Of a DNA stretch of 64,000 nucleotides, positions 26,001-41,000 are shown piece by piece. Positions within the stretch are counted from its first letter, which is position 1, and the number at the start of each line of letters is the position of its first letter. Origin of the DNA: Sternotherus odoratus (lineage: Eukaryota; Chordata; Testudines; Kinosternidae); contig JAVMKO010000007.1 in NCBI GenBank assembly GCA_032164245.1, positions 5,046,371 to 5,110,370 on the forward strand, written 5' to 3'. Position numbers and translations under genes: made by a program. A model generated the notes under the pieces. That model was given only the letters and a program-made list of their open reading frames with translations, was not told the origin of the DNA and searched no databases.

Positions 26001-29000
26001 TCTCCCACACTGTCAGGTATCATGAAAACCTCCATGAACGGTATCCCAAAAACTTAGCATGTAAACTGGTGCAAGATTTTAACATCTTACCTGGTGTAAC
26101 TTTGAGGCCTTAAGGCCTGGCATTTTGGTTGGAATGAGATGAACAAGGAACAATTGGTGTGTTCACTTCATATGCTTGAGCTTTTTATTGCTCTAGGAGT
26201 GCCCATATTTATGCCACCCACTTCTAAAGGCCTGCTAAGGACTGAAACAAAATGGGATAACTATTTTCCAGGAATTATGGAAAGAACTTACCTTGGGCAT
26301 AAAGGTTTCTCAATCTCTAATTGCAGCAAGGGCAGCTACCCACTTTGTGATGTGCTTAGTTGTAGGACCCACGGCTGTACACCAAAGAGCAGTGTACAAA
26401 GATACAGGCTGCTAACTGTAGGTGGCCCAGGTCCTGATGAAATGGGGTCCCTGCTATAAAAAGTCATCTTTCCTGGAGGTGCCACAAGCCATGAAGTTCA
26501 CCAGAATGCCTTCTGGATCAGTGGAGAACTAGGAGGAAGACCTGAATTCTTTTCTACATCCCTTGTATGAACTGTCCTGAAACACGTTACATCTTTTGCT
26601 CCCTCAGGCATAATATCCTTCGCTTTGACGTCTGGTTACTCCCAAGTTTGGGAGGAATAGATACTTGTGCTTCAGCTCGGAAGCCAACCTCTAACAGGAA
26701 GTAGGAGGCAACTTGTCCAAAGGGAATGTTCTGCCATAGGATTTCTGCCACTAGGATTTCTTTTACCTCTACTGGCCACTGTCAGACAGGATACTGGACT
26801 ATGAACCACTAGTCTGACCCCACAAGGCCATGTGTGTGTTTTCTTTTTCCAACCATGCAACTGATAGAGTTGTCCAAGAAAGCTGAAGGGATATGTACTT
26901 AGATTTGGGGAGTTCACCCGCTAGGTAGGCTCTCCTCCCTTCAGGATTGTTTCCATAGCGAGTACACATGATTGGCTGAGAGTGAAAACTGGACCGGCTT
27001 TCAGCACATTTGTACTTGCCTGCTCACAAAAACGCATTTGGATGTGATCCACGAACAACACTTCATTTTGCATTGCCTCTGGAGGAATTTCTGCAAGCAC
27101 ACTGAGAAATCCCATTCAGGAGATAATACTGTTACATAGCACCAGCTATTCACTGGGGACAACTGGTTACAGATGATCATTGATACAAAGAGGGTTTTGT
27201 CCTTTGCAAATCTTTACCATGATGGTATCGTTATGGCCAGATTCATGCCTGTTTTGACCCCAGGTCAGCAATAGATTCAAAAAGTTCTGGATTTTGGACT
27301 GCTATGTTTGAATCCTTTCCAATAGCTAGCAAGTTATGAATGGGTTTGTTTCTCTATAGTGGGCACGGACTACCTTTTTGTCCACGAACGAGTATATATA
27401 CCTAACTTGTGACCATAGCCTTGTTGTGACTATCTGCCAGTTCTTAAGACTGAGTGCAGAGGGTAGACCAAAAGGAGGCATCTTGTACAAGAATTATAAT
27501 GTCTCATATACAAATGCTCCCTTTGCCTTTGTTATGCTGAGGATTTTGTTGGTTTGAGGGAGTCGGGGGAATCTAAATTTCCTTGACAGCTTCAGTTTTA
27601 TCCCCTCTGCTAGGAGAATAGTCTCTTCTTAAATACCCTAGGGACTGGTAGCAAGTGCAGATTTCCATGCTGGCTTTGACAGTGATGAATGAGGCCTCTA
27701 TATATTCTCAGCTACTAATTTCTTTAATGTTTCTCCACTGAGAAACATGTGCTATCATAACACTAAAGAAGTTCCCTTTGGTATTATTTCTTTAATTATA
27801 TGGAAATCAGAGTACCTCATTCATGGATTTACATCAGTCATGTGTGAATTTACTTGAGATGCCTACTTTATCTGATCATGTCTCTTGCCATTCTGGTTAG
27901 CAGATTGACCCCATACCTATGAACCTGAATTTAAAACAACATGCAATAACAAACACTAATATGCTTAATTTAGCGCGTACTGTTCTCAGAACTCACCTCG
28001 ACTGACCTATCAATTTGTACTGGTGTGTTGCGGTCTTGGTCCTAAAAGCCTCAAATTGAAGTTTAAGTATCTCCTGCTGACAGAGAAACGGGACACTGCT
28101 GGAGACCAGAAAAATAACTTTAATCGACTTACCTTTTTCATAGGTAGGCATGTTCTCCTGAAGCAGTCTGCTCAGCTGGAACCCATTTAAATGCAAGAAC
28201 CTTAGTTGCTCTCTCATTGTTTTCCCTTCTATAACAGAGAGTATAATATTCCCAACACTGTTTCTTGAAATTGGTAGGCCAAGACCTATTGCCAAGGTAG
28301 CAGCTAAGTCCGTCTGTTGCACAGATTCTGGCTGTTTTAAAGGGCCTAGAATAAGAAGGAGAATATTTATATTACAAAATTATTCTGATTTGGAAGGTGG
28401 AGCTGCAAGCTTGGGTAGTTTCTGAATTGGTTCATGTGTACTAGATCAGATATGTTCCCAAACTAGGGTCTGTTTAAAAAAAAAAAAAAAAACTGGTTGG
28501 GTCACAGTCTCGCTCCTCTTCCTTTCCAGCTGCTGCACTGCAACAGAGGACAGCAAAAGTGTTATTAAATTCATACGTAACATTACTCTTCCACATTAGT
28601 AATTATTGTAGTTTTAGCAAGCATGTATGTAATTATGAATAGGACAGGGTGATCCATGAAACCATCTTTGAATTAAGTTGTGGTCCACATTATGAAAGTA
28701 TATGGCAATCCCTGTAATATATAAAACACTAATGAAGTTGGAGGTGACACTCACTGAAGTGTACACTGAACTATTGTCGGATTTAAAAAATTCTGTGAAA
28801 TAACGTATATTAATCATTTTCTCTAAACTTATTATCTGTATTGAGATGACACCCAAAGACTGACTTAATATCTGGGCTCCAACATGCAAGGCAAAAAGAG
28901 ATTTTAAACAGGAGGAACTAAAGCTGCAATTCTGCTATTCCATGTAAGCAGGCCTAATAATTTCAATGAGGCTTTGTGTAGGGGAACATCAGTGTGCTGC

Positions 29001-32000
29001 AGCTTGCAGGATAAGGGCCTCAAGGTTTAGCCAACAGACCCTTCAGCACATGAATAACTTCACTCACATAAGTGCTACTGTGTGCGTACATATGTGCTTA
29101 AACACTTGTTGTGTCAGGCCCTGACCTTTTGGAAAACTCTGTGTTTCCTTCTGTGTGCCTTGCACGTTACATGACAGTATTTTAAAAGATACTTTAAGTG
29201 CTCGTGTCTACAAGAATAGCCAGGATGGGTCTTGCTATAAATAAATAAATTCACTTCCTGAAAAAAGACCACTACAGTATCTGTTACTCGTATATCTCCT
29301 TGTAAGAGCATTAAAAGTCTCTTCTCATTTTTAGTCTTACTTTGATGGCATAACCATAAGAACCCCTCAATGCCAACTGGCAGAGGGGCCACCATACTGC
29401 AACTTATATCAGGCCTGACACACTCAATGTCCTTAAAACACTGTTGCCATAATATGTATTTAAAGCAGATGTGCACAAACTATGCCTCACAGGCCGACTG
29501 CCCTGCCTGGCCCTTGAGATACCCAGACGGGGAGGCTAACCCCTGGCTCCTCCCCTGCTGTTTCCCCTCCCTGTAGCCTCAGCTTGCCGTGCCGCCAGCA
29601 CTCTGGGTGGTGATGCTGTGAGTTCCCACCGGACAGCACAGTGGTGTGGTTGACTCCGGCTGGCAGGCGTGGCTGCCAGTCCTGCTACTCTGAGCAGGAT
29701 GGTAAGGGTAAGGGGGATGTGTGGGTGGGGGGTGGATAAGAGGCAGATAGTGCCTGGGGGCAGCCACTAGACAGACAGCTGGGGGCGGTTGGATGGGGCA
29801 GAAGTTTGAGGGGGGGCAGTCAGGGGATGGAGAATAGCGGGGATTGGATTGGCATGGGAGTCTGGGGGAGCAGGGGTGTGGAGAGGGGTCAGGGCAGTCA
29901 GGGGGAAAGGAGAGGGATGAGGTCCAGGGGGAGAGGCGGTCAGAGAACAAGGAGCAAGAGGGGTTGGATGGGCCGGGAGTTATGAGAGGGGCAGTCAAGT
30001 GGTAAATGGGAGGGAGAGATAGGGGGAAGGGGCCAAGCTGTTTGGGGAGGCACAGCCTTCCCTACCTGGCCCTCCATACATTTCCCAATGGGGCCCTCAG
30101 ACCAAAAAATTTGCCCACCCCTGATCTAAAGGGTGCCATGTAAGGTGTCATATGTAAACCAGTGAAACACTGGACCTGGAAATCATTGTGGGTTGCATAA
30201 AAAGAGTTATAGGCATACACTGGAAACAGGTTCTTAAAACATGTTTGGAAAGCAGTCCATAAACCCAGCCTGCCCTAGATAGAGGGACTCTGACCAGAGG
30301 GTTTACAAGCAGAGAACAATGAAAGGACAATAATATAGAAGGTAAATAAAGTAATCAAACCCAGAAGGGGAGCAAATTATTATGAGGACGTGAAATCAGC
30401 TTAGTTAGCACACTTGGGGACTCCAGAGTCTGAATCCCGCTTCTCAGCGGATTACCCTGACTCTTAAGGCAAAGACAATGGTCTCTGGAAAATACAAGGG
30501 AGCAAAAAGCCATTGGAGTTAGCTATGACTTAGAAGACATAGGGAACAGAACCTTCTGAGCACACAAACATGGGATTTTCTTGACCTGAAAGGCAGGAGC
30601 TGCTGGTAACTTGATCTAAGTGAGAAATCTGCTTATGTAAAGAATGTAACTTGCTAAAAATTAAGTTTTAGTGACTGAAAACAGGTTTTATTTGTAACCA
30701 TAACTGTCTTTTATTCCTGCTTAGAATCACTTAAATCTCTGGCCATGTCTACAGTAGCAAGTTTACAATAGCACAGCTGTACCGACACAGTTGTGCCACT
30801 GTAAGATCGCTCGTGTAGCTGCCCTATGCCGACAGGAGAGAGCTCTCCCAAAGACATAATAAAACCACCTAAGTGAACGGTGACAGCTATGTAGGCATCA
30901 GAGCATCTCCAAATGCTGTGCATGTGAGCACTTATGCTGGGAAAACTTATTTGTCACACCCCTGAGCAACACAGGTTTTGCAGACATAAGTGGAAGTGTT
31001 AAAATTTAACTGGAAGCAACAATCAGCTCTTGATTTGGTTATTTCAATATCTGGAAGCAACCCAACTGCCCTTGCTTGACACAGTGTTGAGTGCATCAGC
31101 TGGCCACCAGCTCTGCAGATGGATGATATTTGATGGTGCCTCAGCTGTGCTGAAGTAACCTCCAGCAAGAGGACTAAGCCAAGTATCTGAAGGCAAGATT
31201 TAAAAGCAAGAAAGTCAGATGTCATAGCAAATGGATGGGGGGAAGCCAGGGAGCAAGGAACAGAGTGACATGGAAAAGAAAAATTAAGTTACAGTGAGAT
31301 AAATTAACTGATTATTTGGACAAAGTGTTTGAATGTAATTAAAAGTTATACAAACCATAGATTAAGTATCTTTATAAACACAAACAAGCCACTGTGACAT
31401 TCCCTCCCCTTTTCCTCTCACTGTGGACTAATGCACTTTTCACGATGGAATGTGGTGTCAATCAGAAAAACCTTTAGTGCTGTACAATTACAAACTTGAC
31501 CAACAGAATGACTACACTCACGTTCAGCATTCTGCATTGAGACTGGGGACAGGCATCCACATTGTCAGTATTTCAACCTCTTCCCCTCCACAGTAAGAGC
31601 TCCACTTCTCTCCCTAAAGCCACTACTCCAGCCTTTAACCTTCCCACTCAGCACCGGGAACGGACATTTACTTCCCCACCATTGATCTGGGGCACAAGAG
31701 AAGGGGAGAAAGAAGTTCTTCTCAGGGAAAGGCAAGATTAGGCAGAACTCATTTCAAGAAGGAATTCAGTTCCAATCTTGTCTCCTAGTAGCCAATAATC
31801 AGCCTACCTCTTCAGAAAAGACTCCTTTAATAGACTCCTGTATCCTTTAGGAAGTGAGCCAATCAAAGTGATGGCCACACGGAAAACAGATGATTTCTTA
31901 AAGGCTGTAAGAGTGTCTATTCCCTCTCTCTGAACCTGGGGTACAGAGAGGGGTCTCTTCTATGCCAGACCAAATAACTACAAGCCGCTTTCCAGCCTAA

Positions 32001-35000
32001 GTTAAGTCTTTACACCCCCAAACCCCACACTCTACCAGCTGGGAAATTGGGGTATCGCTGCCACCATCTGGGTGGATCTCCAAAACCCTGGAGGGGGGCA
32101 CCCGGACTCCCCCAAACTCCTTCTCTCTCCCCTGAGAGCCAGGACACTCAGAGGCTGCTTCCCTTCCCTCTTCCCCCTCCCGTTTGTTACAGAGAGAGAT
32201 GGGAAACCGCCCTGAAGCTTTCACACTGTGAGCCTTCCTCTTAGACACACCTGGGAACTGGGTTAAATCCAAAGCTAGGATTCCTTTATGAGAAGAACCA
32301 AACACTTTTTATAACTAAAAAGATTTAATAAAGAAAAGAGAATACAGCGTACACTTACAATACAACTTCACAATCTAGAGTTCCCTAACTTCCCCTCTGA
32401 AAAGGCTAGCGACACTCTAAATAGGTACAGAAACGTATGGAAATCAACATATTACTCACAGCACAGCTACTTATGAATATAGGAAGGAAAGTAGAAGTTT
32501 TCTCCCTCCATAACTAGAGGCGAAAAACTGGGTCTCTTGCCAATGCTGGAACGGCAGGAAACTGAACTAAAACTCCCTCCTCTCTGCCTTGTGGTCCGGG
32601 GCTCTTACGTCACTCCCTCTCAGGTAACATTAACCCCATACAGGCAGAATAACACTCTCCAGCACTTTACACTTATGACAAAGGCTAAACCACAGAGGTC
32701 ATGTTTCAGCAGACCAATGTGTTACAGTTTATTTCTCTACCAACACAAAACCTTCTTAAGCTATCTGTAAAGAGAAAGTGTCTAATACAGGGGTAGGCAA
32801 TCTATGGCACGGGTGCCGAAGGTGGCACGCAAGCTGATTTTCAGTGGCACTCACACTGCCCGGGTCCTGGCCACCGGTCCAGAGGGGAGGGGCTCTGCAT
32901 TTTAATTTAATTTTAAATGAGCTTCTTAAACATTTTTAAACCTTATTTACTTTACATATAACAATAGTTTTGTTATATATTAAAGAATTATAGAAAGAGA
33001 CCATCTAAAAATGTTAAGATGTATAACTGGCACCTTAAATCAGAGTGAAAAATGAAGACTTGGCACACCACATCTGAAAGGTTGCTGACCCCTGGTATAA
33101 TATAACTTAATGATCTACACCAATATATAAAAAAGCATTGAACCTGAAAGTTTAGAGCCATTATGAACTAAACTAGATATGAATGCATATTCTAAAAGCC
33201 TATTTAAAAATTACCTAGAATTGTACTGTTCTGAATAGATTTTTTTAATACAAGGAGACAAATTCTTCAATCCCTACTGTGACAAAGTGGGGTTTCTATC
33301 TGAATTGTGGATATTTTATAAAATTGCACCATGAAGTTACTATGTCATGGAAAGCCTACCTTCTCTTCATGTGCCAATATATCTATGCCTGTATCTGTAA
33401 TTTTCACTCCATGCATCTGAAGAAGTGGGCTTTTTACCCATGAAAGCTTATCCCCAAATAAATCTGTTAGTCTTTAGGGTGCCACCGGACTCCTCGTTGT
33501 TTTTGTGGATACAGACACACGGCTACTCCTCTGATACATGAATTAGCATGATTGTGTCATGTCTCCACCAGGCCAGAGATAATGGTGAATGATCTGCACT
33601 CAACAATTGTCTATTCAGAGTAAAGCATCTTGGGACAATGGGCTTATCCTAGATGGAAGACACTTCTTCCCCTTGTCGAGAGGGAAGGAGATTTGAGAGC
33701 TGTGGAAAATTACATAAAAGCACAACAAAAGAAGTAGGCAGCCCCAGCAGGAGACTATAAAGAGACTCAAGGGTGAACTGGATCTGGGGAAACTGAGCAC
33801 CCAAGCCAGTAGCTGCCATTCTCCAGTTGCCCAGCTCTGAAGGCAGCGCCGCCACCAGCAGGAGCGCGGAAGTAAGGGTGGCAAACCAGTAAACACGCAC
33901 GCTGCTATTAGGGCACATCAGGAATTACAGTTGTACCAGAATCAATGTTGGAAAAAGGAGGAGCAAGGAAAAATCAGGGACACTTGTGCACATTTCAAAA
34001 CTCCGCCTGAACAGAGCGCAGAGGACCAAAAGAAGAGGTAGGTCATGTCTGGGAAAACCTGGACATATGGTGACCCTAGTCACAGCAGACCTCGTGAGTG
34101 GCCAGGAAGGGGCACTCGCTAGGATCTGAGACACTTACCATTTCTCTTTTCAAAAGCAGAGCTGATAAATAGCAGAGGTGTGTGAACTTCTTCCTCTGAG
34201 GAACCTCCATGACTGCCTGTTTCAGACATTCCATGATCACCACACACAATCAGTAAATTGGGCAAAGATGACTCTCCTTCCTGCAACTCGCAGAAGAAAA
34301 GGCTTCAGTAATATCAGACATGCACATGCTTCAGAAGAATTTTATTATTTTTTCCAATTTAATACAAATATTTCCTATAATGCGTTGTTTTTAAAATTAC
34401 TCTGCTTCCAGAGCAGATTAGCAGAGCTGTACTCAGCAACTGCTGACTGCAGTACAACTACACTGCCAGGATACTGGATTTTGACGCTGCTTCCACTCTT
34501 CTCCTTCATTTTGAAGTTTTAAGGCAAGCATGTCTTTCAGTACCTAGCAAGGAGTTAAAAATTCTAAATGATTTTTTTTTCAAATGAGAAAAACTGATCA
34601 AGGTCTAGTCAGCCCCATGACAATGTTGCTAGAAAATCAAGAGCACCCCATCAGGATTTAAGAGTTCATACAGGAATTAATGAGGATATAATCTAGTCTG
34701 TAGCTTCTGGTAAGAAAAAAAAAAACAGGATTTAAAGAGAGTCAAAGGACACACAGACTGAACTAGCAGAACAAGTAACCCTCAATATTAATCATGTATT
34801 GTATTTTAGGACAAGAATCTAAAATCAAGATGAAGTCTAATGTACTTTTAGAAGGTATTTATATTCCAATATCCTCTTTCCATTCACTCATGACTCAGAT
34901 GTCTTCAGGGGAGATATCCGATATGGTTGATCTCACACCAAAAGTTTTGTTTTTGTTGTGGGAGGGGATAACCAGAGGGAGTTTAAGGATCTTTCAGGGT

Positions 35001-38000
35001 AACCAGCTAGCTCAGGAGTTGGTCCCATTCTTCATGAACAGAGGCGCTGCTGTGGTGGACAGCCTTTCTGAAGCTATTAGCCCTATAGTTAGGGTGATCA
35101 GACAGTAAGTGTGAAAAATCGGAGGGGGGTGGGCAGTAATAAGAGGCTATATAAGAAAAAGACAACAATCAGGACGGTCTGTATAAAATTGGGACATCTG
35201 GTCACCCTACTTAGAGTCAACCAAAAAAAATAAAACACACAACGTTCATTTTCAGAAACAATTCAGCTGCACTTTTGAACATTAGGATTGCAGTATAATA
35301 TTGGCTTTTGTCACATGCTTCCAGCTGTGCCCTCTGCCTAAAACTGGAGCCTTACAGAGTGGAGGAAAATTGTTTTTCTAGTCCATGAGCATGTGTGCTG
35401 TGCTACAGAAGAAAATCTTCAAAGCAGCAGCTACTTTCATGATGAAGGGATTCTTTGTGAAAGTGCCCCTTTTATTTTAGTGGAGCTCCTGAGCCAACTA
35501 AGCAGCTTTGAGGATTTTGAGTTTTTTGCCGGGCACTTCTACAAAAATCCTGGGCTTCGTGAAAGTAGACACTGTTTTGGCGAGAGATCCTCTCAATCTT
35601 AAGCACAAGAGCAAGGAAATGAAGTCAAGTCATTCAACCGTATATACACTCGGTTCCTCCACTTAGAAACAAACTTCACCACAGAGAATACACCACCATA
35701 ACTGCCCCAGTTTCCAGCACCCACTTTCCCCTCCCACACCATATATTAAGGAGTGTGATTCCCCAGAACTCTACAGAAGGGATAGAGGTGATGAAGGCAG
35801 AGCTATCTGTGATGGTGCTGAAGTGCTGAGAAACTGGCATTCCTGCTGGGACAGAGTTAAGGTTGCAATATGTCTACAGTAACGCACCACTGGGGGAATT
35901 CTGCGCCACTACATAAGCGCAGAATTAATGTTCCCTACAGATTTCCCCCTTCCCCCCGCAAAATAATTGATTCCGACAGGGAGGCAAAGGGAAGCTGCAA
36001 GAGGAATCGTGCTGTAGTTTTACCTTTCACCTACCAGGGGCTGATGTGGCACCAGAAGGCCAGAGCAGCCACAAAGAGGGAGGCTGCCTTCCTCACAGCA
36101 CCCTGCCTGCAGAGCCAGGTGAGGAGGCACAGCATATGGGATGGATGGACAGTGCAGGGCACATGAGGCTGTTGGGGGGGCAGGGGTCACACAGACTGGG
36201 GCTCAGAAGGACTAGTGGGGAGGACACACTGGAGCAGGAGCACAAGCACTAGTGAGGGGCTAATATTAATCTGGTACTGAACAGGTGTGAGGATTCAGGA
36301 CTACAGAGGAACAGGGGCAGCTATGCCTGGCTGAATGGGGAGTGGAGATGCAGGGACACATGGGGACAAGGGCAGATGTACCTGACTAAATGGCAGAGGC
36401 TAGGGGTCATCCAGAGTCTGCATGGAGGAAGCTCCCCAATTCTAGAACAATTCCCCCTCCCCCCCAAAAAAAACCCCAAACTGTTCCATACTTCTCCCAC
36501 CCACACCCAACAACCCTCCAAGTTACTCCTAGGCTCCTTCCCAAAAATTATTTTCCTCTCCCTCAGCTCCTCCATTACCCCTAACTCCCCCAAGCCTTTG
36601 CACTGCTTCCGAGGGGTGCAGGAAACAAGTTTCTATATTGTAGATTAAATGAATGATTACTCAAACTTCTGTATTAAGATGCCTACTAAGGAATCTATTT
36701 GTCAAAAAACATTTCCTGAATCTTTTTTGTTGTCTGTATTGTTACAGACATACTTGCAGTCAACTATTTTGAAATAAATTTCCAAAATGAGTGAAACTAG
36801 CATAATTATAGTGTTATTTTGACAAATAAAATATGCAGAGTTTTGCAGAATTTTAAAATATTGTACACAGGATTTTTAACTTTTTGGCATAGAATTCCCC
36901 CAGGAGTACTAGCACATGATGGTTCTAGTAGGGAAGTAGCAGCTTTCAGTGGAGTAGTTAGACGTTTTAACTTCATTTCCTCATTTTTGTAGCTTTGTGT
37001 TAGTTATAGCTGAACTTAACTGAGTATTCTTGTGTGTTAACATTGATCTGAAACATATGCACAATTGCTAGCATAGCAGAATGGAAATACATGACACCCA
37101 AATTGAAGTTATTGAGGTTGATACTCCTTTATCACATTAGATTGATTGTGCTTGTATAGTATTGTAATAGCTTGAACATTTTAAAATAGGACCTGATCCT
37201 GCAGAGCGAGTTTTGGCAGTCTTTTCTTCCTATGACTTAAATAGCAGCTCCTAGGTGATCACCACCACTTTTGAATAGCAGGCTATCTTTAGGAGCCTAA
37301 ATCTGCCTTTAGGCATCTAATTTTAGGCTTTTCAAAGTCTTGGCCAGTGTTCTCAAGAACACCTGTTAATGAAAATTGTGAAAGTACAATCTTTAAAAAC
37401 AGGAAATATTGCTACTTCCTGGGGAGTAAGACACTCCAATTTGAAGTATACTGAAATAACGGTCACCTTAATCTTCCAGGAATATTACAGCAGTGTTAGT
37501 CTATCACGATTAGATTTGTGTCTAGAAGTAAGTGTTTCACCTTTGAGAGGAGTGACGTATGAATCTTCTTGAGGATGTTATCCATTTCATAAAGCTTTGG
37601 TCCCACCAAAGGGCTGTTTGGTCCAGTCAGATGACCAATATGGTCCAATCCTAAGTAGTGAAGTATTAGTATATCCCAGTCTTCTCTTTTTAAGATACTA
37701 TCCAAATGCCTGGTAACATTATCATCAACCTTGTAGAAGAAAGCAAAACATCTTAGAAAAATCACTTCTTCCTATTCTATTACAAGTAAAGGAAAATGAA
37801 GTTGCTTCATTTGGCACCATATGTTCAAATTCCATAGAAGTTAAGTGAGAACTGCAGGGTGCTCACCAATTTTGAAAATCATACTTGCCATGTAAATCAG
37901 CTTGAAGCCCAGAACCCAATGGTAGGTACCCAGTTTTAAAAGTCTTGGCCCCCACTTCACCCCTTTCAGATGAAGAGATCCCCAAACAGACAAGACTGTA

Positions 38001-41000
38001 TATATAAAAACCAAATAAAACAAGTGTCAAGCCGTTGAGGGGCATTCCTTTTCTTAAAAAAGCAACAATTTTACCTTTTGACTAATTTTCTTCCTTTACT
38101 TCCCCGTCTTTCACCTCAATCTCCTTCCCTACTGGTCAGTAGGGGGTACTGTCTCCAATATTAACTCTTGTACTTCTACTGTTTTCACTGGAGGAGCCTA
38201 GCTTCCCATTCACTCTTGATATCATTTAAAGTTTTTAAACTTTATGCTCAATTTGATAGCCCATTTTGAGTTTTACATTCATTCAAAGTTCTTCTCATTT
38301 CAAAAGAAAAGTTATGTAAACATTCAATTCAATACGAACTTCTGTACTGAGCGATCAAGGTCTTGTAACAATGGAATAATACACACTGAAAACTTCAGAT
38401 TCTGTCAATGTTTCTAGAGGAGCAACGTGTATCTAATGTAATTAGGTGGTGAAAAAACATTTTCCACTAACTCCTGTAGGCCTAACCAAAAAAAAAAAAG
38501 TTAGCTTTTCAAACATGGACATAGAAAATACTTATGGCAGCAGCCACCTAATGGTCTCCACAGTTTACTGGAAGAAGGAATCACAACTTCCAAATATTAA
38601 CCGAAATTGTGGAAACTTTTCCAGTGTAACATTCAACACACGGAAACAAGTGACTTCAAAACTTGATTACTTCCATCCTCCCTTTTTGCTAAAATAATCG
38701 CATGACCCATAAGAACTATACAAAGTCAATGCTTTCTAATACTATCTCAAGTATGGGATTAAAAATTTGGCATGGCATATAGCACTGGTTCTAACTTTGG
38801 TAGTCTTTTAAGCCACTGAAATCATGTCAGAAATGAAGTGGAATGGAACACAGTAATTAGACTTATATGATTTTTAAGATGCAAAGACACACAACTGGCC
38901 AGGAGAGGGCAATATTTATGTTGGTAGGTGTGTGGCAGGAGACCCTGTTTTCTAGCGTTTAACTGCATTAATTTCTGTTGTTGACAATTTGTGATAAATC
39001 AAACTTTCAACACTGTTATTGCATTTTTGCCACTAGTCCCAGCCTTTCGACCATGAAATCGTTCAATCTCTGCCACTAGAATCTGATCCTTTAGAACAAG
39101 ATGGAGAGTTTAGCACAAACAGGATTATGTTAGAAAGAACAGTGCAGTATCCTGCTTACATCTGAATGTTACCCTACATATGGGCCAACATGCCGCTGCA
39201 TGGCTCCATGGGACCACCAAGAGGCATTCTGTTTAAGAAACACAGATCCTCCCAGGGCTCCTGCATTGCAATGGAATGGGTGTGCAGGGAAGAATAGTTT
39301 GCAGCACTCCTTTATGTAGGAGCTGTACACTTCCCCCATGCAGTCAGCTGGCTACCACACCCCGGCCTTCTACAACCAGTTGCTCAGAGGAGGGAGCCCC
39401 TGGGCTTGCTTACGCACCCAAAACGGCACCATGGGAAGCCTTTACAGGACTGCATAAGTGGAAGGAACCCTTCCTCCCCTCCTACGCCACTACCCAGCCA
39501 TGTTCGAGCACATGACAAGCTAGACAAAATGGGATATTTCTGATAGCTGCATGATCAGATATCCTAGCTGTACTAATAGACCTTTTAATATGGGTTTGTA
39601 CTATGTGACAGATGAGTGGACTGAAAATATGTATAGCTTTGTTTAAAATTCCACAAAATGATCTAGTCTCCCACCACTACAAAGCTTTGTGGGTAAATCA
39701 CATGAATACAGTGAAACCTCCATTTAACGGACTAATTCGGGCAAGGGGGTGTCCGTTAAATCAAAAAGTCCGTTATTTAAATTAAAAAAAAACCCGAGCT
39801 GTCGGAGGAGCAGCCTGCCCGCCACAGGGTCGGGGCGGCAGCTCCGCAGCCCGCCCGCTGGTGGGACCCGGGCGGGAGCCGGCACCCAGCCCGCCCGCTG
39901 GTGGGACCCGGGCGGGAGCCAGCAGCCAGCCCACCTGCTGGTGGGACCCGGGCGGGAGCCGGCAGCCAGCCCGTCTGCTGGTGGGACCCGGGCGGGAGCC
40001 GGCAGCCAGCCCGCCAGCGGCTGGGACCCGGGCGGGAGCCGGGAGCCAGGAGCCAGCCCGCCTGCTGCCAGCACCGGGGCGGCAGCCGGGAGCCAGCAGA
40101 CGGCCGCCAGGGAAGGGGACCGGGGCCGCAGCAGGGAGGGGTCGCGGTCTGATATGGATCAGAAATTTTGTCCGTTGCATCCGAAGTCCGTTAAATCGAG
40201 GTCCGTTAAATCGAGGTTTTACTGTATTAAAGTTTTTCACAGACTTCCTGCACATTAATGGACAAACGAAATGGTTTCAAGTTAATTAGGCCTGGAAAAA
40301 CTGTTTTTTTAAATGAGCATGCAGCTATACTAAGGGTTTTCTACTGCTCCCCATTATTATAGTATCCAAGCACCTTCCACATGAAATTCATGGTGTAACA
40401 GGGTGCTGGTTTAGAAGAGCAAGCAGCCCCCTGTTAGCCCTGACCCAGGGAAAAGAAACTGCTAGTTGGAGCTGGCTGGGAGGCCACGCCCTAATCACCT
40501 GAGGGGAGCCGCCTGCAGGCCTGAGGAGCCAGCTATAAAAGCTGGCAAGCAGGAAGCCAGAGGGAGGAGGAGACTAGGGAGACAGGATAGGGAGGAATGT
40601 GAGGCTCTGGATCCCTGTGGGCCAGGAAGGGGGCTTGTCTTCCTGAGCAGTGGACTGTAACCTGTATATGCTGTAAATAGTAGGTGGTAGGAAAAGACAC
40701 AGCCAGTAAAGTACACGGGTGCTGCACAGAAGGGGTCTCCAGTGGTGTTTTTGAAGAGGACTGGCAAGGGCCCGGTTACACATGGGAACAGCAAAATCCC
40801 TAGTTTCATACTCTGAATACTTTTTTAAAATAGGGTATATCGATCCAGTTTTCAATTAGTAGCCAATGCTCTGCATACTTCAAAACATGGCCAATGGCTT
40901 TTGAGAAGAAAGTATTCACTAAAGGTTTGAAAAATGTGTGCGCTCAATGCGTAATATGACTTTGTGAAAGCGTCTTACCTCAGTATAATCTGACACAAAA

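Noticed and set aside
29579..29998. Minus-strand Pro/Ser/Thr-rich 139-codon frame
   Set aside because: Translation of the G-rich array within a hAT element.
39861..40030. CRISPR-like regular repeats
   Set aside because: The units are head-to-tail without unique spacers, and the genome is vertebrate.
39724..40289. Several overlapping Pro/Gly/Arg-rich frames on both strands
   Set aside because: All derive from the 40-bp GC minisatellite inside a TA-flanked element; a 40-bp unit shifts frame at each copy.
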